NCBI GenBank assembly: GCA_030428565.1
Contig: JAUIDR010000019.1
Location: forward strand, 1-57,468
DNA from: Alphaproteobacteria bacterium
Lineage (GTDB): Bacteria; Pseudomonadota; Alphaproteobacteria; UBA7985; JAUIBT01
Reading direction: 5' to 3'
DNA: 57,468 bases
The notes beneath the pieces are model-generated. The model was not told the origin of the DNA, made no database searches, and saw only the letters and a list, made by a program, of their open reading frames with translations. Positions 7,358 through 16,860 of the stretch are shown one piece after another. Each line of letters starts with the position of its first letter. The stretch's first letter is position 1. Both the position numbers and the translations under genes were made by a program.

Positions 7358-10300
7358 TCAGAGGTCGATATAGCGATTGCGATAATCCAAAAGCTGATAA
7401 AAACGCTGGCTGAGCGCGCGCCGGACTTCGGCTGATTGCTCGGGCGACCAGCCTGATTTTTGCGCCTGGGACTGCTTGTAGTCTCGCTTCCATTCTTCGA
7501 CGTGACCGACGTAGGCATTGTAGTCCTGCACCCGTGTGCCCCGCGCTCGGTAAGCCGAGAACTCATCTATCATGAGCTGCCCCAAAGCCTGACAATAGCT
7601 TAGTCCCGGCTTGTCCGTTTCACGATCCTGCCCATCGCAGGCTCGTATTTGCGGCAAGGGTTGTTCTTGAAGACGCGCGGGCGGCAGGGTCACGGCTGGC
7701 CCGAAGTTACCCGTCGGACAGGCCGACACGTCGGGACTGGTGCGCGCGGTGATGACGCTCTCAAAGCCAGCGGCCTGCGCCTTGCCCTTCAGGTAGCGGG
7801 ACAAGCGCGATAGGCGTTGTCGGGCCAGCTCACTGTCGCCCTGGCTGGGGTGGGAAAGAGCGAGCTGGCTGGGGCCTTTTTGCACCAGGTCCACCAAGGT
7901 TTGCAGGTGGCTGCCCCACTGGCCCTGGATTTGCGTGCTGCCCGCAACAAAAACGCCGTCGCACAAGGTAACGCGTATGGTCTTGGGGCAGACCGCGCCA
8001 AAGCTGACCTTGGATAGCTTGCCTGCGGTAAGGCGGATGACACGCGGATTTTCGGTCGTGATCTGGCATCCTTGCGGCAGGGTGCGCTCGTCGATCTTCA
8101 AAATCATGTTCTGACCGCGCTCGTCTTCGGGCATTTGAGCGCAAGGGACGTGGAAGCGGCCATAGCGATCGCTGGTAATCTTCAGGCCCTTGGCGGTATA
8201 GATCACAACCCCTGGCAAGCCCCCTTCGTCTAGGTCGTGATAGCCATTGGCGTTGCTGTCTTCAAAGCTGCGCCCCAAGACATCGCTGCATCCAAAGATC
8301 GGTGGTGCTTGCACGGCGACGGTATCGCTGGCGCGGTTTGAGAGCGCCAAGCCGCCAGCGTCAAAGACCTGCGCTTGGTTGGTCAGGCTCGCTGCCTTCA
8401 GAGCCGGGCTTGAGCGGGTCAAGAAGCGCAAGACAAGGCTCTCGTTCGCGGCCAAGTCCAATCCTTCAAAGCGCAAGTTGCGGCCGCTGGCGGTGACGTT
8501 GGGCGTACTGTCGTTGCCTGAAATGCTGACCTGCGCGCTGCCTTCGACATAGCTCAATCCGGCAGGCAAGCTGTCCAGCACGTAGGCGTTGCTCAAATTG
8601 GCACTGGTCAAGTTGTTGGCCTGCAAGCGCCAGCCGACCAGTTCACCGGCTTCAATTTGCGCCTCGTCGGCGGTCTTGGTCAGGTTGACGGAATCGCTGC
8701 TGACCGGATCCAACGGCAGATGGTTGCCAATGATTCGCTTGCGGCTGTCAGACAAATCGAAAGCCAGGTAGTAGGCGGGGACCGAACTGCCTTGTTCGGC
8801 GAATGAGGCGGGGTCTTGGCTTGATACACGGTAATTACCTTCGCCACTGGGCAAGACCAACGGGCCGGGCAGGGGCGGGCGCAAGCTGGATGGTGCTAGG
8901 TAGCCGTTGGGCGGCGTGATCGCGAGGTAATAACGGCCGTCAGAAGGGGCCAGAGGAGAGTCAACGTTGATATCAAAGTAATAGGAGCCGTCGGCACCTG
9001 TCACCTGTCCTTGTTGGCCCGAATAGAACACGCTGCCGTCGATGGCCGCACCGCTGCTGTTGAGCATGGCCAAGCTTGCACCGGCTAATGGCTGTCCGCT
9101 GCGCGCGTCGTAGACCTGGCCAACGGGCGCGAAAAAGACCCGCGTAACATCGTCAAAATTATCACCCGGATCGCTCTGGGCCAGGGCCTGGGGCTGCGTG
9201 CGCAACTGGGGGCTAAATTGGGCCGCGGATTGAGCGACGAATTGAACATGTTGCGCAATCTTCCGAGAAATTTGGGATGGCTGCCACCAGGCCAAGCCTT
9301 GGCTCTGTTGGCGGGCGCTTTCGATGCTGATGGGTTCGGCAGAGTTGGGGTCGGATGAGCCGTCGCTGATCTCCTCGCCGGCGCCTTGGGCGGTGGCGCT
9401 GGCAACATTATCGACATAGCTTGCGCCTTCGTGGCGTTGCAAGCGCAGATCGAACTCGATGGCTAAGTGTTCGTCTGGGGCCAGATTGCCCGGCGTGGCC
9501 ATCAACTCCGTGCTGCTGCCCTTCAGGCCGGTGCCGCCATCAAAATCGGGGTTCAAGGTACCGCTAAAGCCCGCTGGCATTTCCGCAATTTCAGGCACAC
9601 CCACCTCTAGCGGGGTGGCCGCTAGGCTAAACAAGTCGGTCAAATCGTCGGTGACGGACAAGAGGCTAAGCTGCGCACTGCCCATATTGTGCACCGCGAT
9701 GCGATAACGGAGCAAATAGGAATCGTCGCCGACATAGTTGGGTCCGCTGACGGCGGTCTTATAGATCCGAAGATCGGGCGCGGCGGCGCGATAGCTCAGT
9801 TCGCAGTCGAGCGCCGCATTGGGATCTAACGTAAAGGCGAGTGCATCTTCGTCGATGACTCCGTTGCCGTTGGTATCCTGCGGCAGGGTCAGCGCATCGT
9901 TTGCCAGGCCGCTACATTGGGTGGCGATCAACTCGAAACCCGATTTTTGAAGCGCTTCGATTTGGTAAGCGCCTGGCCAGATTGGTGCCAGCGATGTTTG
10001 GCCTTGTAAATTGCTGGTGGTGATCTCCAGCGGATTGGGCAGTGTCTGCGGGCTCTCAAGGGTGTGGGGGTAGCTAAAGACGCCGCCGCCTTGGTTCAAT
10101 GCAACCCTCAGCGTTACGTTGGCGTAGGCTTGGTTGGTGAAGCTGCAAACCACGTCTTCGCCGTCGGCGATTACCAAGCTGGCGCTGAAACCCGTGTCGC
10201 GATCCCCGCTCACCAGGCTGTCACCGTCAGCGTCGCTGCAACTGGCTAATGCCAGGCCGAAATCGGGATGCGCCGTCTCTTGTAAGGTATAACTGCCGGT

Positions 10301-10678
10301 GGCGATGGGCAGGAAACCGCTGCTGCCCTGGCCATCGCTGGTCGTGATGGCCAGGCTACTGGTCTGGTCGGCCTCAAGACGGAATTCGAAATCACCGTCC
10401 GCACCCTGGCTGATCTTGTCGATCTTCAGCCGCGCGCCCCGATCCAAAAAGGCGCTGTCGGTGTTGTTATTTGGGTCCGGGTCTATGGCGCCTTCTGGCA
10501 GAATGACCTGCGCAATATTCACGATGGTATTGGTGCTTGATGCCCCGCCGCCGCTCTGGGCCGAGCCGCCCTGTACCTGCCACAAGGATGCCGCCAGCAC
10601 AAAGCCCAACAGGCCGGCGAGTCTTGCCAGCGTTGAGAGCCAAGTTTTTGTGCGGCTTTGTAGCAATCGATCGGCCAT
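7358..10678 (-). CDS. Large secreted DUF11/SdrD-B-like surface protein
   Basis: About 1106 residues with an N-terminal signal/anchor (LARLAGLLGFVLAASLWQV). The protein is modular. It opens with a short DUF11-type start (IVNIAQVILPEGAIDPDPNN), then prealbumin-like folds with cystine pairs. A DUF11 domain (DLRIYKTAVSGPNYVGDDSYLLRY) and a second, NLTKTADEAQIEAGELVGWRL, follow. An SdrD B-like unit (RSFEDSNANGYHDLDEGGLPG) precedes a C-terminal segment that resembles a degenerate OmpA-like peptidoglycan-binding domain (VFVAGSTQIQGQW, then LARQRLSRLSRYL). It is probably an envelope-anchored surface protein. I chose the ATG at 10678; a GTG at 10702 is also possible. It lies downstream of a shorter paralogue on the same strand. 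Confidence 0.75.
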   Translation of the reverse strand: MADRLLQSRTKTWLSTLARLAGLLGFVLAASLWQVQGGSAQSGGGASSTNTIVNIAQVILPEGAIDPDPNNNTDSAFLDRGARLKIDKISQGADGDFEFRLEADQTSSLAITTSDGQGSSGFLPIATGSYTLQETAHPDFGLALASCSDADGDSLVSGDRDTGFSASLVIADGEDVVCSFTNQAYANVTLRVALNQGGGVFSYPHTLESPQTLPNPLEITTSNLQGQTSLAPIWPGAYQIEALQKSGFELIATQCSGLANDALTLPQDTNGNGVIDEDALAFTLDPNAALDCELSYRAAAPDLRIYKTAVSGPNYVGDDSYLLRYRIAVHNMGSAQLSLLSVTDDLTDLFSLAATPLEVGVPEIAEMPAGFSGTLNPDFDGGTGLKGSSTELMATPGNLAPDEHLAIEFDLRLQRHEGASYVDNVASATAQGAGEEISDGSSDPNSAEPISIESARQQSQGLAWWQPSQISRKIAQHVQFVAQSAAQFSPQLRTQPQALAQSDPGDNFDDVTRVFFAPVGQVYDARSGQPLAGASLAMLNSSGAAIDGSVFYSGQQGQVTGADGSYYFDINVDSPLAPSDGRYYLAITPPNGYLAPSSLRPPLPGPLVLPSGEGNYRVSSQDPASFAEQGSSVPAYYLAFDLSDSRKRIIGNHLPLDPVSSDSVNLTKTADEAQIEAGELVGWRLQANNLTSANLSNAYVLDSLPAGLSYVEGSAQVSISGNDSTPNVTASGRNLRFEGLDLAANESLVLRFLTRSSPALKAASLTNQAQVFDAGGLALSNRASDTVAVQAPPIFGCSDVLGRSFEDSNANGYHDLDEGGLPGVVIYTAKGLKITSDRYGRFHVPCAQMPEDERGQNMILKIDERTLPQGCQITTENPRVIRLTAGKLSKVSFGAVCPKTIRVTLCDGVFVAGSTQIQGQWGSHLQTLVDLVQKGPSQLALSHPSQGDSELARQRLSRLSRYLKGKAQAAGFESVITARTSPDVSACPTGNFGPAVTLPPARLQEQPLPQIRACDGQDRETDKPGLSYCQALGQLMIDEFSAYRARGTRVQDYNAYVGHVEEWKRDYKQSQAQKSGWSPEQSAEVRRALSQRFYQLLDYRNRYIDL

Positions 10679-10741
10679 TGAGTTCGCTGCATTCCCAGCC
10701 ACATACGCGGCCGTCTAGCAGTTAAAGAATGAGGTTTGCTG

Positions 10742-10833
10742 CCATAGCCAAACGGGGTCAAGCTGCTGCCCTTAACCCGTTTGCCTATGGTATTCGAGCG
10801 GGATCGGCCGCAAGGATTGGCCAAACCCGCTCG
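10742..10833. other. Two adjacent inverted repeats between the DUF11 genes
   Basis: The first hairpin pairs 10742-10756 (CCATAGCCAAACGGG) with 10776-10790, 14 of 15 bases. The second pairs CGAGCGGG (10795-10802) perfectly with CCCGCTCG (10826-10833). Neither is followed by a T-run on either strand, so simple intrinsic termination is unlikely. They could be mRNA processing/stability elements or a protein-binding site ahead of the large gene. Confidence 0.6.
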
Positions 10834-10913
10834 ACTATGATCGGCACGATCAGACGACCGTGTGGTCATACTTGCGCCCGCTCACCGAAGGGTCGCCAGG
10901 CGCAGTGCTGTGC

Positions 10914-11810
10914 TTACAGATATTCGGCTTCTGTCGCTGCAAAGACAACCGGGATGGTGACGGTAACAGTACCACCGTTAACCACATCGACCGTCGTAGA
11001 AACGGTTGCGTCCCCTGCTGTACCGCCGCTTGCCGCGCTACATGCAGAGCCCAAGGCGTCCGCGCTACAGCTCCAAGAATCGGACAGGGTCACGCCAGTT
11101 GGCAAGATATCCGAAACGGTTACGCCTGTAACGTCAGACGGACCGGTGTTGGTAATGGTCAAGGTGTAGGTATCTGTGCCACCTGGTGTATAGGTTGTTC
11201 CGGTCGCCGCTTTGGCCACCGCGACGTCGGCTGAAACAAGGCGCGTATCGGCATCGCTCGCGCTGGTGCTAGAGCCAGAGGTGTTGTCAGTGACGTTGAC
11301 TGTGTTGGTATAAGTCGCATCGGCTACGTCAGAGGGGAAGTCAACGACGAGCGTCAGGGTCACGCTGCCCGCAAGGGCCTCAAGCACGCCGCCGGTATAG
11401 GTGAAAGAGGTGTCGCCCGCGGTAGCGGTGGTCGTGCCACAGCTGGAACCCAGCAGAGGTGTACAGGAGATTGATCCGATGGTCGCTCCGCTCGCCAGGG
11501 TATCGGAAATGGTCACATCTTCGGCCTGTGATAAGCCAGTGTTCGTCACCGTGATTGTGTAGGTGGTGCTGGTGCCTGGAGTGTAAGTGAGCGACAAGTC
11601 ATCTTTTGTTGCAACCAGAACGACGTCCAATGCGGCGGTCAAGCTTGCTGTCGAGGTGTTGTTGGTGGCATCAGGGTCAACGTCGCCAACTTGCAAGGTG
11701 ACGGTTGCCGTGTTGAGCACTGAGGTGAAGGCAAAGGCGGTTTGTGCGCTTAAAAGGCTCCCTGCGAGCACGATTGCAGCACACATGCGATGGAAATTCT
11801 TAGTCCACAT
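10914..11810 (-). CDS. Secreted DUF11-repeat protein, short
   Basis: A 298-residue protein with a clear signal peptide (MWTKNFHRMCAAIVLAG...AFAF) and two DUF11 repeats. They are recognisable from TKDDLSLTYTPGTSTTYTIT and AKAATGTTYTPGGTDTYTL. Its mature N-terminus (LNTATVTLQVGDVDPDATNN) parallels that of the large neighbour, so the two are paralogous. I chose the ATG at 11810 because ACAGGA precedes it; a start at 11852 lies upstream of that site. The protein ends inside the second repeat (PVVFAATEAEYL) with no anchor or C-terminal domain. That suggests truncation or a secreted fibre-like subunit. Confidence 0.75.
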   Translation of the reverse strand: MWTKNFHRMCAAIVLAGSLLSAQTAFAFTSVLNTATVTLQVGDVDPDATNNTSTASLTAALDVVLVATKDDLSLTYTPGTSTTYTITVTNTGLSQAEDVTISDTLASGATIGSISCTPLLGSSCGTTTATAGDTSFTYTGGVLEALAGSVTLTLVVDFPSDVADATYTNTVNVTDNTSGSSTSASDADTRLVSADVAVAKAATGTTYTPGGTDTYTLTITNTGPSDVTGVTVSDILPTGVTLSDSWSCSADALGSACSAASGGTAGDATVSTTVDVVNGGTVTVTIPVVFAATEAEYL

Positions 11811-12538
11811 GAGGCTATTCCTGTTTTGGGGTGATGTCGGAAATGACGCCAAGCGTAAGCTTGCGTTTACCTTATCTTGGATAGGGCGCCTGCTCCAGCG
11901 CGCTCGCCCAATGCAACAGGTTATGATTCTTAACCGAAAGCATAGGTTGAACCTAATCGTTTGCGGTTCAATTATAGTAAGAATCTAGTCTTAGGGGTAA
12001 GGCGGAGAATGTGATTCGCCGTGTATCAACCCGAATCGCTGTCTCAAAAGCATAGGTCTAACCACTTTTAGATGAGTAACCGATCTTTTGCATATAACGA
12101 GGGCAAGCTCGCAAATTGCGATATCAGAGTGTGTGTGAAATCAACTCTGAGTTGCGAGGTAAAAGTAACTCGCCCTCAATAAGTGCGAACATTTTCCCAT
12201 TTGAGCTTAGGAATAAGCTGCATTTGTATACAATTCTCAAATGTGTCCACGCGGTAATTAGATAAATTGTATATATTCAATTTTATATTTATACAGTTTT
12301 AAATGCTCTCTATCTATAAATGAAACATCCAAATTTATTCATGAGATGGGTGATATATAAAGCCCTAGCCGTGGGTATAATTTTTGTTTATTTAGTGGCA
12401 GTTGACGCCCAGATGCTGCCGCAATTTGCAAACAGCGAATTCCAAACCGAATGTTCACCAATCCAAAGTTGACAGCCGCGGCTCATATGAGAGACTTAGC
12501 CCGCTTACAAACTACTCTAAACTTAGGACTATAATCAT
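11811..12538. other. AT-rich divergent promoter region
   Basis: This 728-bp gap between the divergent DUF11 and repeat-protein genes is strikingly AT-rich compared with both flanks, particularly 12180-12380. It must hold the promoters of both genes. A 50-codon frame at 12320-12472 (ATG to TGA) would encode a small protein with one hydrophobic segment (VGIIFVYLVAV), but no Shine-Dalgarno sequence precedes it, so I do not call it a gene. No repeat or mobile-element end is evident. Confidence 0.6.
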
Positions 12539-15500
12539 ATGCGAATGATAGGTCTTCTTACCTCCACAGCGCTGGTGGCTCTTACACTTGCGCCGATCAG
12601 CGGGGCTCTCGCTCAAGAGGGCGGCACACCTGGCTCCGGAAACTGTGGCAGTGGCCCGTTCTCGTTTGCAGGGCAGGCAAACTGTAACGACGACGACAAC
12701 AACGGTGGCGGCCAAAATGGTGGCGGTCTGTTAGCAGACGGCCTACTGAACAATTTGCTGACCAACGGTGCCTTGAGCGTAGCGAGCGGTGCTTTGGCGG
12801 GTTCCCTCAATGACAATGTACTAGGCAATCTGAGCCAGAACGGCTTGTCCTTGATTTCTGGTTCCGTTTTGAGCAACGACAACGGTCAAGCTTTGAACGG
12901 CTTGGTGGCCTTGATCGCGAGCCAAAACAACACCGACGCCCTGAACAACCTGGGCGGCATTTTAAACAACGGCAATGTTGGCAACCTGAACAATCTGGTA
13001 GCTTTGCTGGCGGATCAAAACAATGTCCAGGCTCTGAACAACCTGGGTGGCATTCTAAACAACGCAAGTTCAAGCTTGTCTCTTGGCAACCTGCTTAACA
13101 GCGGCAACATCGGCAACAACGGCCAGGTGCTCACAAACCTGTCGAACATTTTGTCGAACACGCAAGCGACGACAACTCTGACCAACGTGCTCAACAATGC
13201 CGTTGCTAATAACAACGCAGAAATTTTGAACGAGTTGGGCGGTATTCTGGCCAACGCAAACGATAACAGCGTTGTCGCTAACCTTCTGGAGCAGGGCGCG
13301 AACCTGACCGTTGGTACTCTAGGCGATACCCTGGCTGGCAATAACGTCGGTAGCGTGACCAACAATTTGTTGGGCGGTAACGTTGGTACCGGTAACGCAG
13401 CGGCACTGCAGAATATCGCGAACAACCTGTTGGGTGGTGGCGCGTCGACCGGTGCGGTTGGTGTCGTCGGCAACCTGGCCAATGGGCTAGGTAGCGGCAA
13501 TACCTTGGGCGGCGTGAGTTCAACCTTAGGCAACGTGTCAACTCAGCTTGGTAATGTTGGCGCAGGCAATTCCGCGAATGTCCTCAATGGGCTGGCCAGC
13601 GGCGTGCTGGGTGGTGCCGGTATCTTGAATGATACCGTTGCAACCGTTGACGGAACCTTGGGCGATGTCCTGAGCGGCAACAATACCACTGGGACCGTAG
13701 AGAATGTCTTGAGTGGCGTTGGTGCGAACAATACCGCCAACATTTTGAACCAAGCGACCGGCCCTGTTCTGTCCAATCTTGGCATTACTGGTTCTGTCGG
13801 CGATACGCTGAACGGGCTGACCGGCAATGTTTTGACCGGCAACAACGGTGTACTTAACAACCTTGGCTCTGGCGGTGTTACCGGCGAGGTCATCGGCGAT
13901 ACTGGCGTTTTGAACAACCTGAGCAGCAGCCTGCTGGGTGGTGACAATGGCAATGTAAACACCGGTGCGCTGAGCGTATTGGACAATGCCGCCTCAGGCG
14001 TGCTTGGCCAGGGTGTTGTTGGCAACGTGAGCGGCAATGTTCTGGGCGGCGGTGTCGTTGGAGGCAACTTGCTCGGTAATGTTGACGCCACAATCTCTAA
14101 CCTGTTGGGCGGTGGCAACAATGTAAACGGTGGCGATGTCAGTATCGGAAATGGCTCGATTAACCTGGGCCTGGATAATATCGCCAACGGAGTCTTGGGC
14201 GGCAACAATACCGTTTCGGCTCTGGATAACACTGCTGCTAACCTGCTGAATGGCGGTGTTACAGCGACGGTTGATGGGTTGACTGGAAATATCACGGGGG
14301 CCAGTGGTGGCATCTTGAATGGCGGTGTTACAGGCAATCTGCTGAATGGTGGCGTCGTGGACGGCATCACCGCGACCGTCGGCAACATTACCGGCGCTAA
14401 CGGTGGTATCCTGGATGGCGGTGTGACCGGCAACCTGCTTAATGGCGGTGTGACCGGCAATCTGCTCGGCGGCGGCGTAACTGGCAATCTGCTGAATGGT
14501 GGCGTCGTGGACGGCGTAACCGCGACCGTCGGCAACATTACCGGCGCTAACGGTGGTATCCTGGATGGCGGTGTGACCGGCAATCTGCTCGGCGGCGGCG
14601 TAACGGGTAACCTGCTGAACGGTGGCGTGACCTCCACTGTGAACGCTCTGACTGGCGGTATCACCGGTACCAACGGTGGCGTCCTGGACGGCGGTGTGAC
14701 CGGCAATCTGCTCGGCGGCGGCGTAACGGGTAACCTGCTAAATGGCGGCCTGGTAGACGGCGTAACAGCAACCGTTGGCGGCATCACCGGTGCTAATGGC
14801 GGTATTCTGGACGGCGGCCTGCTGAATGGCGGCCTGCTGAACCTCGGCGGCTCTGATGGTGGCTCCGAAGGTGGTAACGGAGGCAACGACGACGGTGCAT
14901 TGCTCAATCTGGGCACCACCGGCGGTCTGCTGAACCTTGGCGGAACCAACGGCGGCCTGTTGAGTGGCGGCCTGGTCAATGTCGGTGGCTCTGATAACGG
15001 CAGCGGCAATGAGGGCGGCGTTCTGATCGACCTGGGCGGTAACAACGGCGGCCTGCTGAATGGCGGCCTGCTGAACCTCGGTGGCTCTGATGGAGGCTCC
15101 GAAGGTGGCAACGGCGGCAATAACGACGGTGCGCTGATCAATTTGGGCACCAATGGCGGTCTGCTGAACCTTGGCGGAACCAATGGTGGCCTGTTGAATG
15201 GTGGCCTGTTGAATGGCGGCCTGGTTAGCGGCGGTGGCCTCCTCAATGGTGGCTCTATCACCCTGCTGGGTAGCGGTGGCGACAATGGCAACGGTGGCAC
15301 CGGTGAAGGCGGCGACAGCAGTGGCGGCATCGTAGTCGGCGATACGCTGGATCTCGGCATCCTCAATGGCGGAACCACTGGTGCCCTGCTGGGCGGTGAC
15401 GGCGGCCTGTTGAACCTCGGTGGCGACGGCGGCCTGTTGGGCGGCAGTGGCGGCTTGCTCGGTGGCAGCGGTGGATTGCTCGGTGGCAACTTGGTGAACG

Positions 15501-15934
15501 GTGCGCTTGCAACCACGTCAACCGGTAACGGCGATCTGTTGAACGCTGGCATGCTCAGCGGTGGTATCCTGACCATCGACGATACGTCGGACAACCGTGA
15601 GGGCATCGTTGACGCGGGCCTTCTCAATGGCGACTCTGGTTGTAGCTATCCGGCTGATCTGAGCTGTAATGGCGAGCCGGGCAATGAGCCCAATGCCGCT
15701 GGCGGCAGCTTGTTGAGCCTTGGCGTCCAGCCTGATGATGGCAGCAACAATAACACCACTATCAACCTGCTGCCTTACGGCGCTGGCTCCGATGGTACCG
15801 CAGAAAATGACCCCCTACTGGACGTAGGTGAGGACAATGCTGGTACCAGCGGCGGCCTGTTGGGCAACGGCGGATTGCTGGGCACTGGTATCTTGGGTGG
15901 CAGCTCAGGCAGCGGATCGCTGCTGGGTCTCTAA
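12539..15934 (+). CDS. Giant secreted Asn/Gly/Leu-rich repeat protein
   Basis: 1131 residues. A signal peptide (LLTSTALVALTLAPISGALAQ) is followed by a Cys pair (C36, C49) in a Gly/Asn/Asp-rich segment. Then come over 1000 residues built almost entirely of Asn, Gly, Leu, Val, Thr and Ser. Three zones are visible: an N-terminal zone with LNNLGGILNN-type motifs, a middle zone of TGNLLGGGV and VDGVTATVG repeats, and a C-terminal zone of GGLLNLGG units. A second Cys pair (GCSYPADLSC) lies near the end, which closes with GSLLGL. There is no transmembrane segment, barrel or known domain. The pattern suggests a beta-solenoid or fibrous extracellular protein. I do not recognise a family. The ATG at 12539 has AGGA 12 bp upstream; the ATG at 12545 is possible. 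Confidence 0.8.
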   Translation: MRMIGLLTSTALVALTLAPISGALAQEGGTPGSGNCGSGPFSFAGQANCNDDDNNGGGQNGGGLLADGLLNNLLTNGALSVASGALAGSLNDNVLGNLSQNGLSLISGSVLSNDNGQALNGLVALIASQNNTDALNNLGGILNNGNVGNLNNLVALLADQNNVQALNNLGGILNNASSSLSLGNLLNSGNIGNNGQVLTNLSNILSNTQATTTLTNVLNNAVANNNAEILNELGGILANANDNSVVANLLEQGANLTVGTLGDTLAGNNVGSVTNNLLGGNVGTGNAAALQNIANNLLGGGASTGAVGVVGNLANGLGSGNTLGGVSSTLGNVSTQLGNVGAGNSANVLNGLASGVLGGAGILNDTVATVDGTLGDVLSGNNTTGTVENVLSGVGANNTANILNQATGPVLSNLGITGSVGDTLNGLTGNVLTGNNGVLNNLGSGGVTGEVIGDTGVLNNLSSSLLGGDNGNVNTGALSVLDNAASGVLGQGVVGNVSGNVLGGGVVGGNLLGNVDATISNLLGGGNNVNGGDVSIGNGSINLGLDNIANGVLGGNNTVSALDNTAANLLNGGVTATVDGLTGNITGASGGILNGGVTGNLLNGGVVDGITATVGNITGANGGILDGGVTGNLLNGGVTGNLLGGGVTGNLLNGGVVDGVTATVGNITGANGGILDGGVTGNLLGGGVTGNLLNGGVTSTVNALTGGITGTNGGVLDGGVTGNLLGGGVTGNLLNGGLVDGVTATVGGITGANGGILDGGLLNGGLLNLGGSDGGSEGGNGGNDDGALLNLGTTGGLLNLGGTNGGLLSGGLVNVGGSDNGSGNEGGVLIDLGGNNGGLLNGGLLNLGGSDGGSEGGNGGNNDGALINLGTNGGLLNLGGTNGGLLNGGLLNGGLVSGGGLLNGGSITLLGSGGDNGNGGTGEGGDSSGGIVVGDTLDLGILNGGTTGALLGGDGGLLNLGGDGGLLGGSGGLLGGSGGLLGGNLVNGALATTSTGNGDLLNAGMLSGGILTIDDTSDNREGIVDAGLLNGDSGCSYPADLSCNGEPGNEPNAAGGSLLSLGVQPDDGSNNNTTINLLPYGAGSDGTAENDPLLDVGEDNAGTSGGLLGNGGLLGTGILGGSSGSGSLLGL
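14261..14820 (+). repeat. In-frame repeat block inside the Asn/Gly/Leu protein
   Basis: Five copies of a unit reading roughly T-A-T-V-x-x-[LI]-T-G-x-I-T-G-[AT]-[NS]-G-G-[IV]-L-[ND]-G-G are separated by TGNLLGGGV/TGNLLNGGV spacers. At the DNA level, 14341-14433 recurs at 14491-14583 with two differences in 93 bases. That points to recent duplication with a 150-bp period. Confidence 0.85.
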
Positions 15935-16016
15935 GACCTAATGGACGCTTGGAGGTGCAGTTGCCCCTTGCTCTTGGGGCGCGACCTCCAGGGCCATCGA
16001 AGTAGTTTGTAGATTG

Positions 16017-16050
16017 ACCCCGGTCGCTCGTCGGCTGGGGTTTCTTTTAT
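16017..16050 (+). terminator. Rho-independent terminator after the repeat protein
   Basis: ACCCCGGTCG (16017-16026) pairs with CGGCTGGGGT (16032-16041), ten pairs with two G-T wobbles and a 5-nt loop, followed by TTCTTTTAT. It lies 83 bp after the stop. Confidence 0.85.
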
Positions 16051-16385
16051 TTCGCTAGAGCGTGTTTCTGTCGATAGAGTTGACTCATCGCGCCCTAATC
16101 AGTTGATTTTACAGTAGATGCAATCCCGGTTGATGGCGGTTGCTAAGTCTTTGCTCTACCCATAGCGTATGCGCCTTAGGTATGTGAAAGCTTGGACCTG
16201 CCGTCTGGCGTGAGCTGCGGCGCCCGCGGTAAGCCCCTAAATCCAGCGGCAATGTTGCGGCCCTGAGCCCAAGACGAAGCTGCAGGACTTCACCGCAACG
16301 CGGCGTTAAGGGGGCAGAGCCGCACTCCTGTTGCTCGGCGTCGGTGGTCTTGCCAAGGGCTGGGATTGCCGGTGGGGGCCTTCTT

Positions 16386-16487
16386 GGCCTGATCCGCTTG
16401 GCTTGATCCGCTTGGCCTGATCCGCTTGGCCTGATCCGCTTGGCCTGATCCGCTTGGCCTGATCCGCTTGGCCTGATCCGCTTGGCC
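16386..16487. repeat. 14-bp minisatellite
   Basis: Seven head-to-tail copies of GGCCTGATCCGCTT (16386-16483) plus GGCC. Only the second copy differs (GGCTTGATCCGCTT). It is non-coding on both strands; its minus-strand translation is only a repetitive Gln/Arg/Ser peptide. Confidence 0.92.
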
Positions 16488-16860
16488 AGTTTGGGAGCTG
16501 AGGGGGCGGTCATGCCAGAGCCAAAATGCTGATCGGGGCATAAATCTTTAGCGAAGTGGTTGCAGGCGCCAACTGCGAAATAGCAGCAACCTTATGTCCA
16601 AGACTAGGTTCATCAAACAAGCAAACAGCGGCCAAGGTTGGCACCCGGACTGCGCATGATGCTCTCACAAATTGGCGAGACCGGCGCGCCGGGGGAAGCC
16701 GATTTGGCGCATTTATCACACATTGGGGCCGCCCCACTGGCCGCCCCCCAGGCCGACCTCCAGGGTCGCACTGTTGATATGTTTCTATGGGCGCCACGGG
16801 CGCTGCGCGCGCGATCTAGGGCCTGTTGCAGTCTTCTTGATGAGCCCGCACGATCGTCCA

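Noticed and set aside
12320-12472. 50-codon frame with one hydrophobic segment
   Set aside because: There is no Shine-Dalgarno sequence, and such frames arise easily in AT-rich DNA. I kept it only as a note.
13543-15627. 694-codon minus-strand frame opposite the repeat protein
   Set aside because: It is a Pro/Ser/Arg-rich shadow caused by the Gly/Asn/Leu codon bias of the real gene, which has a signal peptide, start site and terminator on the plus strand.
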